64,000 nucleotides of DNA from Chlorocebus sabaeus (lineage: Eukaryota > Chordata > Mammalia > Primates > Cercopithecidae), in the NCBI RefSeq assembly GCF_047675955.1, contig NC_132928.1, forward strand, positions 49,842,889 through 49,906,888, given 5' to 3'. The notes under the pieces were generated by a model. It worked only from the letters and a program-made list of their open reading frames with translations. It searched no databases and was not told where the DNA came from. Shown here one piece after another: positions 1 through 11,313 of this stretch. The position numbers were made by a program, and so were the translations under genes. Position 1 is the stretch's first letter. The number at the start of each line of letters is the position of its first letter.

Positions 1-89
1 CTGGTCTCAAACTCCTAATCTCAGGTGATCTGCCTGCCTCAGCCTCCCAAAGTGCTGGGATTATAGGCATGAGACACTGCACCCAACCA
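1..89 (-). mobile_element. Alu, 5' part, cut by window edge
   Basis: Antisense Alu sequence running from the mid-right monomer to the 5' head. Confidence 0.9.
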
Positions 90-100
90 ACAGAAGTTTT

Positions 101-400
101 GTTTGTTTGTTTGTTTTGAGATGGAGTCTTGCTCTGTTGCCCAGGCTGGAGTGCAGTGGCACAGTCTTGGCTCGCTGCAACCTCCACCTCCCTGGTTCAA
201 GCAATTCTCCTGACTTGGCCTCCCGAGTAGATGGGATTACAGGCCTACCACCATGCCTGGCTAGTTTTCGTATTTTTAGAAAGAAACGGGTTTCGCCATG
301 TTGGCCAGACCGGTCTCAAACTCCTGACCTCAAGTGACCCACTCGCCTCAGCCTTTCTAAGAGCTGGAATTACAGGCGTGAGTCACCAAGTCCCGGCCCT
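101..400 (-). mobile_element. Alu (full length)
   Basis: A GTTT-rich tail, then TTTTGAGATGGAGTCTTGCTC through to the degenerate head GTCCCGGCC. It sits directly next to the preceding Alu. Confidence 0.95.
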
Positions 401-844
401 TCCATCAACAAATGTTTTGACACAGGATCTAATTATGGGATACTCTGTTGATTAAATGTGTATATCTCTAAAAATCACATTCAAAATTACATTTGTAGCA
501 TTATTTAATAGAAGAAAAAATTTACTTCAATTTTTTTTAGAAAAAAGTTTCAAAAATTATGAAAATAATTCTTATAATAAAACCATACAAAAATGTCTAA
601 AGTAAAAAAGAAAAGTCATCCACTCCCTCAGGAAAAACACATGTTTAATGGTTTAATGCCTGTCCTTATAGCCCTTTTTTCTATTCACATGCAAAATGAA
701 AACAAAACTACATTTATTTGTCTATGTGTTTTTTAAATGAATCATATTCTATAGTATAGTGCAACTTATTTTTTCACTTAATTTTATATCATGAACATTC
801 TTCCAAGTCAATACATAATAGTAACAGCAAACACGTGAGCTTAT

Positions 845-1015
845 TAATGCTTACTTAGGGCATAAGTGTTAACTCATTTAATTCTCATGGTACCCCTGTA
901 AGATGAGAACTATTAGTATATCCAATTTATAGCTGACTTTTAGTGATTCACCAAGAGTCACAGCTAGAAAGTGGTGCAGTTAGGTTTTGAACCCAGAAGG
1001 TCCACCGCATGGTCC
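845..1015 (-). mobile_element. MIR SINE
   Basis: It reads as an antisense MIR: AACTCATTTAATTCTCA, a run of variants of the 'gaggaaactgaggc' core, then CACAGCTAGAAAGTGG and GAACCCAGA. Confidence 0.7.
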
Positions 1016-1993
1016 CAGGAGTTGAAGGATATGCTCAGCCGCTGCTCATGAAGTAAATATAGATACCCTGAAACCTGTTAACAACTGCATAGTAATTCAC
1101 AGCATAAATATACTAGACTTTTAACTATTAGCCTACCAACAGACATTTAGGACATTTTAAAATTATTTATAAAAGTTATTGACATCCTGGAATAATGCTA
1201 ATATAAATATTCTTCAAGAATTCCTGTGCTGTGTTAAAATTTATGTAAGATAAACTCCTAAGCAGGAAATGATTCTATCAAAGAATATATATACTTTTAA
1301 TTTTGATAGGAAATGCCAAATTTCCTTCCAGAAGTTTGCTTCAATGGTATCAATTTATAGTCCCAATTACAAAGGAGAGGGTTCAGATTCATTAATTAAC
1401 ATTTTTGATTCATAAAAAAAAGGCCCATTTTGAGTTTTTAATTAATACTAAATAGACTGCCAGGTTGATCACAATTATGTTCTGATTTTATAATTATCTG
1501 ACATATTAAACAAATGTAGACTTAGCAGCTGTGCAGTGGATTCTTCTCCCAGTTATGAAATCAACTATGCGTGAGATGTCACCCCTATACAACCCTCTGT
1601 TTTCTTATGTATAAAATATGGGAACTGGACTAGCTGGCCTTGAAGAATTTAAACTCCCAATGCTGAGATTAAGAAGTGACTTAAAAGCTATTACAAGCCC
1701 ATAATTATAGTACTAGTATAACAGGTTAGGGTCTTAAAGTTTCTATTTCCTTTAAATTACCATAACTATTGCCAGAGCGCCTAGGCAAATCACTAAAATA
1801 GTAAATAAAGTTTCCACTTGCGGCATACTCCCAGTGGCTTTTTAATCCCAGGCTGTCATTCCCTTGCTACCTAGCAAATTTGAGCATATCTCTGGAATAT
1901 ATTCCCAAGAGTTGAGGTGTGCCTAGGAACTAAGAACTAGTCTTTTGTTTTGCATTTAAAATATTATCCTGGGACCATTCTTTAGTCAATTTC

Positions 1994-2110
1994 TTCAACT
2001 AGTATTTGTTGACTGTATTACCATATGCTAGGCACTGAGTGCATAGTAGTGATTAAAGGATCTCTGCCATCATGGAACTTACAGACTAGATGAGAAAGGC
2101 AAAGAATAAC
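1994..2110 (+). mobile_element. L2-like LINE 3' fragment
   Basis: Contains the pattern TATGCTAGGCACTG...CATGGAACTTACAGACTAG, typical of LINE-2 3' ends. Diverged. Confidence 0.45.
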
Positions 2111-2136
2111 TCAAAATAACCACAAATGATAACAAT

Positions 2137-2159
2137 GAACAACAACAACAACAACAACA
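2137..2159 (+). repeat. (CAA)n microsatellite
   Basis: About seven tandem AAC/CAA units. Confidence 0.9.
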
Positions 2160-4139
2160 CAGAAAAAAATACTATGCAATCTGTTGTGTTTTTTTAAACT
2201 ATAACACTAAAATTTTTTGACATGGGAAAAGTCAATAAGGAAAATTATTTCAGTTTGCCTCACATTGCAAAAATAACAATCACAATTATACACAGAGAAT
2301 TAACTTTTTAAATCATCAGTTGTCTCAACAATAAAATCATCAAGATATTACTACTTTTCAGTTATGTTACTGATCATGTGGCTTGAACGTTTGTTTTACA
2401 CAACTAAGAGTATAAATGACTGGAAGAATAAAGAGGACAGAACTGAGTATCCAAACAAAGTGAAAGACAAGAAATGAACTACACTTTAAGAATCTTGTTC
2501 ATACAAAAAGTATATACGTAAAGAAGTAAAGTGATCCATTATAATTCATGACTTGTCAATAATTAACAAAATGTTATAAAAATACTAATGTTTTTTAAAA
2601 ACTGGCGATTATCAGCATAAGGGGCAAGTGGCATGTAAAAAGGAATAAAAATAGAATAATTTTTTTATATTTTAAAATCATGCCAAATGCCAGAGTACCT
2701 ATATTAATATTTACTTTAAAATAAAACTAATCCCAGATTATCTGCAGAAATGACAGGCATTCACATAAATGATCTTCCGTATGTGTCAGTTTCCACGACT
2801 GCAAAATAAGGATATCTGCCACACATACTTCACAAGATCACTGTGAAAACTAAACAAAATAATGTATATAGAAGCACACCAAAAAATGATGTCAGTTATT
2901 TTGGACAACTTCTTTTTTGCTCCCACTATAAATTATAGCAATTCAACAAATAAAATTGATTACAGCAGGACTTCATCTCCTTTCTTCTGCTCATGATATG
3001 GTAGAAGTGTTATAAAATGGGCAAAAGACTGACAATCAGAAGCAGAAGGAAAAAACCCAAAAACTTTATAACTCATAAATTGATTGCCCCACAGAAGGTT
3101 GGTTGTTTAAGTATTAACGCTCTTACATGACACACACACAAATTAATCTCAGAAAATCAAAGAAATTCGTTCACATATGTATGGAATTTTTTACAAATAG
3201 AACTTGCCATCTCTTCATACACCAAGTTCTGCTACTGAGGATGAACAGAAGAGATACAGAGATGCGCATGTATTTATCCACACATATAAGGTATTCTAGC
3301 TTGAAGTTTCAGATTACAGTATCTTAAATTTAATGCAATGACAGTTCAAATGATTCAGATTTATTTTATTACATTAAATGAAATTTGTCAATTTAGCACA
3401 TCGAAACTAATTATTATATGCCCATGGCTTTGAAGCAACTTCCAGCATGGGTCTAACAACTAATCCCTCAAAGTCATAATTCCATGTCATTAGCAGTGCA
3501 TTTCCTTGTTTAAAAACAATATTTTAAACTAACAAATTTTTAGAATGGAGGGCAACTTTTTGTATTTTATCATTGTTTCTACAGAACTTTTCAGTTTGTT
3601 ACTAGCTCTACCAAAGAGAGTCTTTCTTTTAAAACTCTTCAAATACAGGGCAGGAGGTATCGTTAACATGGTAACAATAACGACTTCCCCAAATTCAAAA
3701 CAAGGATCACCATCAAAACAAAACAATCAGGTGGAGTACATGGATACTGATCACTATTTCTGACAACCTGTTTTTTCCCATATGAAGGATCTGCTACTGC
3801 ATTAAAACATTAAAATCTATGCCTATGTGCAATTTTCTATCTCAAAATTTAAAGTCCAGGCAAATTCCAATTCATATATTGTGACATTGGATGTTGAGCG
3901 GCATTTAAAAGGCGGCGGAGGAAAACACTGCTAACTTCCAAAACATAAAGCTTTTTAAATCTCTCCCCAAATTATCTGTGAATAAACCGGTAGACTACCT
4001 TCAGTAGCCGCTAGACTAGAGTAGATCAAAGTTTTCCCTATACTTGAGAATGTGATCCCCACCGAAAAGGAACAGAAACTGATCATCCTTGCCACTGGAG
4101 TCAGTCCCCGGAATCTCCCCAAATACGCCTGATCGCCAA

Positions 4140-5110
4140 ATGAAGAAGGGACACTTCTCCGGGGAGCAAAGGCTAGAGGTATCTTACCTCTCTGCAGGCT
4201 AGAGGAGGGGCAGAGGAGGCGGGAGGACACTGGCAGGTAAGGAAGGAAATTCCGTCTTCAGCAGGCACTGGTGGGACCCGAAACCTAGGTCCCCCAAAAG
4301 CTTCAGAACCCAGGGAGGTTCCCCGAGGGGGACGCCAAGCAGGGCCAAAACTCTCCGCGCCCGGCCCCGCCTCTCTCGCCGCCACCGGGGACCCGGGACC
4401 GCGGACAGAGACAGTTGAGGGTGAGCGAGAGTCCGCGGTCCAAGCCAGGTCCTACTGGAGCTCACCTGAGAGTGTCGCCTCCGCCCTCGGCTCCCACGGT
4501 GCATCCCGCGGGACCTGGCGGAGGGTGCAGTGACGCCGCCCCGACCGGCCCCAGGGCTGCCCGGCCTGGCCTCCCCGCTCTGGGGACGCACCGGGTGCCC
4601 GCCTCGCACCGGCTCCGGGGATCCGCCGGTCCGCTGGGAAGGAAGACGAGGCGAAAAGGCTGCCTCCCCTCCCCTAGGGCAAGCCACCCCCCGAGCTGCG
4701 GCTCTCTGCAGTTCCCTCTGGCGCAGGTCTGGCCCCGCTCCCCCGCCCGGGAGTCACTTCGGCAGGGGCGGCCCAGTCGCCATTACAGCCCAACAACTGA
4801 CACGGAGGAGGAGCGGCGCCAGCGGTAGTGGCTGTGGCGGCGGCGCGAGGCAGGGCGGGAACAGTCGGGCCCAGGCAAACCTCGCGAGAACCGTCCTGAG
4901 ACAGTGCCACAGGAATGCCAACCTTCGGTTAGGGCCATGTTGAGTGTGGCCGAAGGGTGGGAGCGAGATAAAACAAGGAGCGGAACCGCAAGGAAGCCAT
5001 GTTTGGCGTGGCGAAGTTTAAACTCGTATGACTCGGGAGGAGCCAAGGTATATCCGCAGAAGAGACCACCCCTGCCCTTTGCCTTTGACGCTCATTGGGC
5101 GTTTTGGCTG
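4140..5110 (-). promoter_or_regulatory. CEP350: CpG-island promoter, probably of CEP350
   Basis: About 1 kb of GC- and CpG-rich sequence stands out in an AT-rich, repeat-rich region and is itself free of repeats. Visible elements are a near-perfect CGCG element (TCTCGCGAG, minus strand, 4881-4889), a CCAAT box in reverse (CCCAATGAGC, about 5092-5101) and a GGGCGGG Sp1-type site near 4854. There is no TATA box. CEP350, a large centrosomal/microtubule-anchoring protein gene, is the human neighbour downstream of TOR1AIP1 in the same orientation, so the island fits its promoter plus non-coding exon 1. This assignment rests on synteny only. CpG promoters are often bidirectional. Confidence 0.65.
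4186..4900 (-). other. CEP350: Candidate CEP350 non-coding first exon, two possible donors
   Basis: Two good minus-strand donors lie inside the CpG island: CTCAG|GTGAGC (exon end 4466) and GCAGAG|GTAAGA (exon end 4188). Either could end exon 1, starting somewhere around 4650-4900. No convincing coding start is seen, which fits a first exon made only of 5' UTR. The transcription start is not determined. Confidence 0.4.
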
Positions 5111-6020
5111 CGCATTTCACCCCGGTCTGAGAAAACAAGCTGGGGATTTGACAAGAATGAACTCAAAAGTCTGGAAACGGCAGCTTCTGAGAGTTTACAA
5201 TGTTTCACCAATTGTCGTCCAAATAAATCATCACCCCTGTCAGAGTAGTTACAGCTCTGCAGTTACCCACTACTGTCACTGTGGCCGTTTTATTCGCGAG
5301 GGTTACAGTTCTGTTTAACATGCACTCTAATGACTTAAGACTCCACGCCAAGTAAAACGGACTTTCCTGCCATTAAGTATTGGCTTTGCTGTAACAGTGC
5401 TTTGAGAGGCCCTCTGTGGCCAACATATCTTCTCATATCTTTGTCCTTATTTCCCAGTCTCCGCGTGGTGAAATCATCTGTCAAGACTTGGCTGAAAGGA
5501 CCTCTCTTCTGCAAATAATGCCACCTTCCTCTAGGTGCTCACTGCACACAGACTCGCCCATCACTTCTGTCCACCCTCTGAACTCCGATAGTTATTTACC
5601 CAGAGATTGTTTCTCATCAAGTGTCTTGAAGACGTTAAGGTCTCTTTTATCTCTTTATGCCCCAAAAAGGCCTAGCACAGTAACTAGGACATTGTAGGTG
5701 CTCAATAAATGTTTGTCGAATATCAATGACAGCAGGAGGCAGTAATGATCCCTCTTTGTAGGGCCTACAGCTATACCTGAATGGGATGTACAGAAGTCCT
5801 GTATACGTGTAAAATGTCTCCAGGAAGCTGCACTGGAGGGGACAGGAAATGTGGGTAATCGTATGGTGCAAGTGGTAGCACAAAAGACAACATAAGGAAA
5901 ATGTTATTTAGATTTTGCCCAGTCTTGCTGTTTAAAGCCCTGTGTTAGATGCTTTTCATGCGTTATTTTACTGAATGTAAACAACCACCTTATTAAATAT
6001 ATTCACTTTTTTAAAACGAA
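5111..6020. other. Region upstream of the CpG promoter
   Basis: Mostly unique sequence. A MIR-type tail (AGGTGCTCAATAAATGTTTG) lies at about 5670-5723. Open frames here are short and lack gene-like features. Confidence 0.5.
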
Positions 6021-6032
6021 GAAACACGTACT

Positions 6033-6359
6033 GGCCGGTCACGGTGGCTCACGCCTATAATCTGAGCACTTCGGGGGGCCGAGGCGGGTGGATCACGAGG
6101 TCAGGAGTACAAGACCAGCCTGGCCAAGATGGTGACACCCCGTCTTTACTAAAAATACAAAAATTAGCCGGGCGTGGTAGCGAGTGCCTGTAATCCCAGC
6201 TACTCGGGAGGCTGAGGCAGGAGAATCGCTTGAACCTGGGGTGCTGAGGTTGCAGTGAGCCGAGATCGCACCACTGCACTCCAGCCTGGGCTGTTGACAG
6301 AGTGAGACTCCCTCTAAAAAAAAAAAAGGAAGAAAGAAAGATAAAAAGAAAAGGAAAGA
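6033..6359 (+). mobile_element. Alu with A-rich tail
   Basis: Full-length Alu flanked by a near-perfect target duplication: GAAACACGTACT at 6021-6032 and GAAACAAGTACT at 6360-6371. Confidence 0.95.
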
Positions 6360-6947
6360 GAAACAAGTACTGAAAAAGCTAAGTAATTTGCCCAATTTTA
6401 TACCATCAATCAAAGGGAGATACAAGATTTGGGATCTCCTTTACCCCAAAAGCCCATTTATACTTTTTCAGCCCCATGCTATCCCCTTGGCAACAGAGAA
6501 AACACTAAAGTTCTGTCACTGTGCTTTGAGCAGGGTTACCCTAGTATCAGCCTATGCACAATTTCTACTTCTTATACCTTGTGTTGGTCCGTCTTCTCCT
6601 TGCCTCCTAAATTCCCCAAGCACATCAATGTCTTTCTTTTCTAATATCCCGTTACTCTTGTGTTTACCCTACAGATTGGCCCTGAGTCTGTCAAGTTTTG
6701 TACTAGTTGCGTATAGTTTCATGAGAGTAATTAATCTCTGGAACAAGATTGGAAGCGTAATGCGAAAAGGTTTTTTGCCTTTCCCAGACGTCTCCGCAGT
6801 GTTAGGCCAGTAATAGGTGTTCAATATGGCTCCCTATTTCTCCTACTTTTTAGTAGACATTAAGATTGGATTTTTCTTTATATTCTTTGTTGATTACTAT
6901 GGCCTTGACTCTCACCACTTTTTGGATAACTAGATCTTGGCCCTAGA

Positions 6948-7126
6948 CTCAGATCCAGTGTGGTTTGAATGTAACATTCTCAATCAGTGTATCACTTCCC
7001 ATTTCGTGACATTAGCTACTGTTTATTTCTGTCTTTTAATGTCAAGCTCTTGACAGATATTATTTCTAATCTTTAAGACAATCCTACAGGGTAAATATCA
7101 TTGACCTTTATATAGACGAGAAGATT
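6948..7126 (+). repeat. Inverted repeat 1, arm A (179 bp)
   Basis: This arm is the reverse complement of 7709-7887 with 4 mismatches in 179 positions and no gaps. The spacer is 582 bp. Homology ends abruptly on both sides. This is an inverted duplication and not a known transposon end. Confidence 0.95.
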
Positions 7127-7639
7127 ACAATTACCTGTTACCTATCTTCACATAGATACAGAAGCCACCAGCACTTTCAGCTCCCAAATTAAGCTTATCA
7201 TTTTTCGTCTCCTGAGTCTTACACGACCAGCTCCTCCTCTTTTCCCCTGTATTTCTGTTCATGGCTGTCACAGAACACTCTTCTGAGAACTAAGAGGACC
7301 AAAGTTTCAGAAATATTATATACTCCTCTGTATGCCTTGCTCCCACCCAGCCAGTTATTAAGTCTCTAAATACCATTGATGCATATTTCTTATATGTACT
7401 TTCCTTTTGTCCAGTTGCACCACTGCCCTCCTAATTTAGACTCTCATTTCTGCTGCCCAAATGATTATAGTAGTATTTCCACAGTTCAGCTTGACTTTTA
7501 TCTCTACCATGTCTCTACCTGCCAAGGTAAGTAAAAACTTTTCGCCTCAGCCATCAAGGCTTTTCTCAGCATAGCACCAACCTAACTTTCCATCTCCCTG
7601 AAGTAAGACAGCACAATAAAATAGAAAGGGCAGGAATGT

Positions 7640-7770
7640 AACATCAGAAAGACTCTTATGCAAATCTTGGCTCTATCACTTACTTGCCCTGTGACCCTCA
7701 AGAACCTCAATCTTCTCTTCTATATCAAGGTCAATGATATTTACCCTCTAGGATTGTCTTAAAGATTAGA
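7640..7770 (+). mobile_element. MIR SINE
   Basis: CTTGGCTCTATCACTTACTT, GCCCTGTGACC and later GATATTTACCCTCTAGGATTGT follow MIR order. Confidence 0.6.
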
Positions 7771-7887
7771 AATAATATCTGTCAAGAGCTTGACATTAAA
7801 AGACAGAAATAAACAGTAACTAATGTCACGAAATGGGAAGTGATACACTGATTGAGAATGTTACATTCAAACCACACTGGATCTGAG
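7709..7887 (-). repeat. Inverted repeat 1, arm B (179 bp)
   Basis: Partner of 6948-7126. Its left side continues into a MIR-like sequence (about 7640-7770) that arm A shares only up to the breakpoint, so arm B looks like the parent copy. Confidence 0.95.
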
Positions 7888-8185
7888 AAACAACCTGTTC
7901 ATTCCTACCTCTAGGCCTTTGTTCCCTAACCTGGAACACATCTCACCCCAGCTCTCAATTTCTGCTACATTCTCTAAGTGCCAACTGAGAAGTTAACTAC
8001 TACAGAAAAAAATCCTTGATTGCTCATACTTTCCAGATGCTCTTCCACCCCTGAACTGTGTGATGCTGTGTCTCCTGCTTAGAGCAGTATCTACTATCAA
8101 TAGTTCTCCTTGTGTCTTATACCTCATGGTCATGTTAGATTCTAAGGACCTTCGTCTCCTACACAGTGGATTAAAAGCATGAATT

Positions 8186-8315
8186 CTACAAATAGCGAAT
8201 GACATCATTATATCGCCAAAGCTGTATCTCTCTATTAATTCGTTGTCTAGAGATCAATATCAAATTTTGCATTCCCAGGAAAGAAAACATAACTATTCAT
8301 CTAGAATTTAAATTC
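8186..8315 (+). repeat. Inverted repeat 2, arm C (130 bp)
   Basis: Reverse complement of 9844-9976, roughly 88% identical by eye. A core of about 42 bp (8250-8291) is perfect. It ends where a MIR begins. Confidence 0.9.
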
Positions 8316-8795
8316 TGGGTTTAAACCTTGGCTGAGGCCAGGTGCGGTGCTCAACCCCCATAATCCCAGCACTTTGGGAGGCCAGGGTGGGTGGATCACT
8401 TGAAGGCAGGAGTTTGAGACCAGACTGGCCAACATAATGAAACCCCATCTCTACCAAAAATACAAAAAATTAGCCAGGCATGGTGGTGAACGCCTGTAGT
8501 CTCAGCTGCTTGGCAGGCTGAGGCACGAGAATTGCTCGAACCCAGGAGGCACAGGATGCAGCAAGCCAAGATTGCGCCACTGCATTCCAGCCTAGCTGAC
8601 GGAGTGAGACTCTGTCTCAAATAAATAAATAAATAAATAAATAAATAAAGCCTGGCTGAACCACTTACTAGCCATATAACTTTGGTCAGGGTACTTAACC
8701 TCTTCGTGACTCAGTTTCCACTTGTGTATAGTGGAGATTGCAGTGGTACCTACCTCACTGGGTTGTGTAAGTATTAAAAAAAATAACACATGTAG
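8316..8795 (+). mobile_element. MIR SINE interrupted by an Alu and, downstream, an L1 3' end
   Basis: MIR sequence (TTCTGGGTTTAAACCTTGGCTGA... then CTGAACCACTTACTAGCC..., TCAGTTTCC...) is split by the Alu at 8336-8649. It resumes after the L1 3' end at about 9706 (ACATATAGTTGGCACATAATAGG). Confidence 0.65.
8336..8649 (+). mobile_element. Alu with (AAAT)n tail
   Basis: Full-length Alu inserted in a MIR. A short duplication (TTGGCTGA / CTGGCTGA) flanks it. Confidence 0.93.
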
Positions 8796-8930
8796 AATAT
8801 AAAATGTGTTCAGAATATACAAATATATAGACAGAAGGTAGGTAAGTGATTGCCTGGGACTGGGAAGTAGAATAGACATAGGGGAGGGGAGGAGAAATGG
8901 GAAATGACTACTAGTGGTTATGGAGTTTCC

Positions 8931-9229
8931 TTTTATTTTGAGAGGGAGTCTCGCTCTGTCGCCCGGGCTGGAGTGCAATGGTACGATCTCAGCTCACTGC
9001 AACCTCCGTCTCCCGGGTTCAAGCAATTCTTCCACTTCAGCTTCCTGAGTAGCTGGGATTACAGGCACCCACCATCATGCCATATGAATTTTTGCATTTT
9101 TGTAGAGACAAGGTTTCACCATGTTGGACAGGCTGGTCTTGAACTCCTGACCTCAGGTGATCCGCCTGCCTCAGCCTTCCAAAGTGCTGGGATTACAGGC
9201 ATGAGCAGGCATGAGCCACCGTACCTTGT
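8931..9229 (-). mobile_element. Alu
   Basis: Antisense full-length Alu within the L1 3' end. GGCATGAGC is repeated in the head. Confidence 0.93.
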
Positions 9230-9242
9230 CTTTCTTTTTCTT

Positions 9243-9545
9243 TTCTTTTTTTTTTTTTTTTTAGACAGAGTTTCGCTCTTGTTGTCCAGGCTGGAGTGCA
9301 ATGGTACGATCTCGGCTCACTGCAACCTCTGCCTCCTGGACTCAAGTGATTCTCCTGCCTCAGCCTCCCCAAGTAGCTGGGATTACAGGCATGCATCACT
9401 ATGCCCAGCTAATTTTGTATTTTTAGTAGAGATGAAGTTTCTCCATGTTGGTCAGGCTGGTCTCAAATTCCCAACCTCAGGTGATCCGCCCGCCTCAGCC
9501 TCCCGAAGTGTTGGGATTACAGGCGTGAGCCACTGCACCTGGCCC
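9243..9545 (-). mobile_element. Alu
   Basis: Antisense full-length Alu with a long T tract, adjacent to the previous one. Confidence 0.95.
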
Positions 9546-9843
9546 CGGAGTTTCTTTTTTACGTGATGAAAATGTTCTAAAATTGATAGTGGCAACGGTC
9601 GCACAACTCTGTGAACATACTAAGACCCATTGAATTGTATGCTTTAAGTGGGTGAATTGTATGATATGTGAAGTATGTATCAATAAACCTGTGTTGAAAA
9701 AGAAATAACACATGTGAAGGACATATAGTTGGCACATAATAGGTGCTGAAAAATGTTGCTTCTTTTTACTGTTTTTAATACACTGAATTAGTGCCTTGCA
9801 TATAGTTAGGTATTCAATATTTGTTGAATTAAATTTATTTGTT

Positions 9844-9976
9844 GAATTTAAATTCTAGGTGAATAGTGATGTTTTCTTTCCTGGGAATGCAAAATTTGAT
9901 ATTGATCTCTACACAACAAACTAAGAAATGGCAGATACAGCTTTGGTGCTGTAATTATGTCATTCACTATTTGTAG
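9844..9976 (-). repeat. Inverted repeat 2, arm D (133 bp)
   Basis: Partner of 8186-8315. The two arms enclose a MIR, an L1 3' end and three Alus. It has one 3-bp gap and about 14 mismatches relative to arm C. Confidence 0.9.
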
Positions 9977-10202
9977 TTCATTGAATAAAATTATGTGTCA
10001 GGATTAACTAAAGGCATTCCTAAGGAAATGTCAAGCCTAGATGCCAAATCTGGTCTATAATCTTGTCCGCCACGTTTTCAATAATAAATTCAAGCGTAAC
10101 AAATTTCCCTTTCATTTTAAAACACTATGCAGATACCAAGTTTAGGGATAGGTTTTCTGGTTACTTTTATTTTTTCTAGAGTCGGTCTTTTGGCTTATAA
10201 TT

Positions 10203-10333
10203 ATTTGTATTATTACTAGAGATAGGGTTTCACCATGTTGGGCAGGCTAGTCTCAAGCTCCTGATCTTAAGTGATCTGCCTGGTTTGGCCTCCCAAAGTG
10301 CTGGGATGACAGGCGTGAACCACGCGCCTGGCC
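10203..10333 (-). mobile_element. Alu fragment
   Basis: Antisense Alu covering the left-monomer region only. Confidence 0.85.
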
Positions 10334-10692
10334 CTTAAGATGCACATTTTAGGAGGAGATATATGAGACCAAGTATGTGATTCTTGAACCTCCTCATGCA
10401 AGACCCTTCAACCTGGTCACTGATATGAAAGGATGGAGAAATTGTACATTCAAAGGGTTTGACAGGAAGATTTCTTTGGATAGGTAGTGGGGTGTGGAGG
10501 TGGCTTCTTCCTTACCTCAAGCTCGTAATAGGGGCATTGAGAAGACAATATGGAGAGCTTGATGCGTGGGCCAGAATCTGAAAGGCAGAGTAGCCTGTAA
10601 CTGGATTCAGGCCTGAAAAAGGCACAGCAACCTTGATAGCAGAGTAGAGGATGGTGGCAGGGAAGGTAAGTGTTGCTGCTCTGAAATGGGAG
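10334..10692. other. No gene or repeat recognised
   Basis: Unique-looking intergenic sequence. Short open frames only. Confidence 0.5.
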
Positions 10693-10693
10693 T

Positions 10694-10976
10694 TAGGCCA
10701 GCCGCAGTGGCTCATACCTGTAATCCCAACACTTTAGCAGGCTGAGGTGGGCAGGTCACTTGAGCCCAGAGTTCGAGACCAGCCTGGGCAACATGATGAA
10801 ACTTTGTCTCTACAAAAGATTAGCTGGGCCTGGTGGCATGGTACTGTAGTCCCAGCTACTCAAGAGGCTGAGGTGGGGAGATCACTTGAGCCCAGGAGGT
10901 TGAAGCTGCAGTGAGTCATGACTGTGCCACTACACTCCAGCCTGGGTGACAGAGTGAGACCCTGTCACCAAAAAAA
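10694..10976 (+). mobile_element. Alu (old, J-like)
   Basis: Diverged full-length Alu with GAGTTCGAGACCAGCCTGGG and a missing middle A-run. Confidence 0.9.
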
Positions 10977-10996
10977 GAGAATAGGCATTTTCCTAA

Positions 10997-11025
10997 AGAA
11001 GAAGAAGAAGGAGGAGGAGGAGGAT
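10997..11025 (+). repeat. (GAA)n/(GAG)n run
   Basis: A short purine-only trinucleotide run between two Alus. Confidence 0.85.
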
Positions 11026-11028
11026 ATT

Positions 11029-11313
11029 AAAATCCCAGCACTTTGGAAGTCCAAGGTGGATGGATCACCTAAGTCAGGAGTTCAAGACCAGCCTAGCCAA
11101 CATGGCAAAACCCTGTCTCTACTAAAAATACAAAAATTAACTGGGCACGGTGGTGGGCGCCTATAATGCCAGCTAGTCAGGAGGCTGAGGCAGGGAGAAT
11201 TGTTTAAACTCAGAAGGTGGAGGTTGCAGTGAGCCAAGATTGCACCACTGCACTCTAGCCTAGGTGACAGAGCCAGACTCTGTCTCAAAAAAAAAAAAAA
11301 AAAAAAAAAAAAA
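11029..11313 (+). mobile_element. Alu, slightly 5'-truncated
   Basis: It starts inside the left monomer at AATCCCAGCACTTTGG and ends in a 26-base A tail. Confidence 0.92.

Larger units (their letters stand above)
1..4185 (-). other. CEP350: Probable CEP350 intron 1 (start), repeats and unique AT-rich DNA
   Basis: Apart from the Alus, MIR, L2 fragment and CAA run listed separately, nothing recognisable is present in 401-844, 1016-1993 and 2160-4140. No exon of CEP350 is seen here. The intronic status follows from the promoter assignment. Confidence 0.45.
8796..9705 (+). mobile_element. 5'-truncated L1M 3' end with two Alus inside
   Basis: L1 3' UTR text (GTGATTGCCTGGGACTGGG..., ATGAAAATGTTCTAAAATTG..., CAATAAACCTG) is flanked by the duplication AATAACACATGT (8784-8795 and 9706-9717). 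It inserted into the MIR, and two antisense Alus later inserted into it. Confidence 0.8.

Noticed and set aside
4199..4943. Several long open frames on both strands of the CpG island
   Set aside because: They are Arg/Pro/Gly/Ser-rich readings of GC-rich DNA without start context, domains or splice logic. High GC removes stop codons by chance.
6388..6813. A 141-residue open frame downstream of an Alu
   Set aside because: No start context, domain, codon-like pattern or splice sites; hydrophobic content typical of T-rich DNA.
8904..9566. A 220-residue open frame with repeated 'LLTSGDPPASAFQSAGITG' text
   Set aside because: It is conceptual translation of two antisense Alus. The same pattern recurs in many Alu copies in the window.
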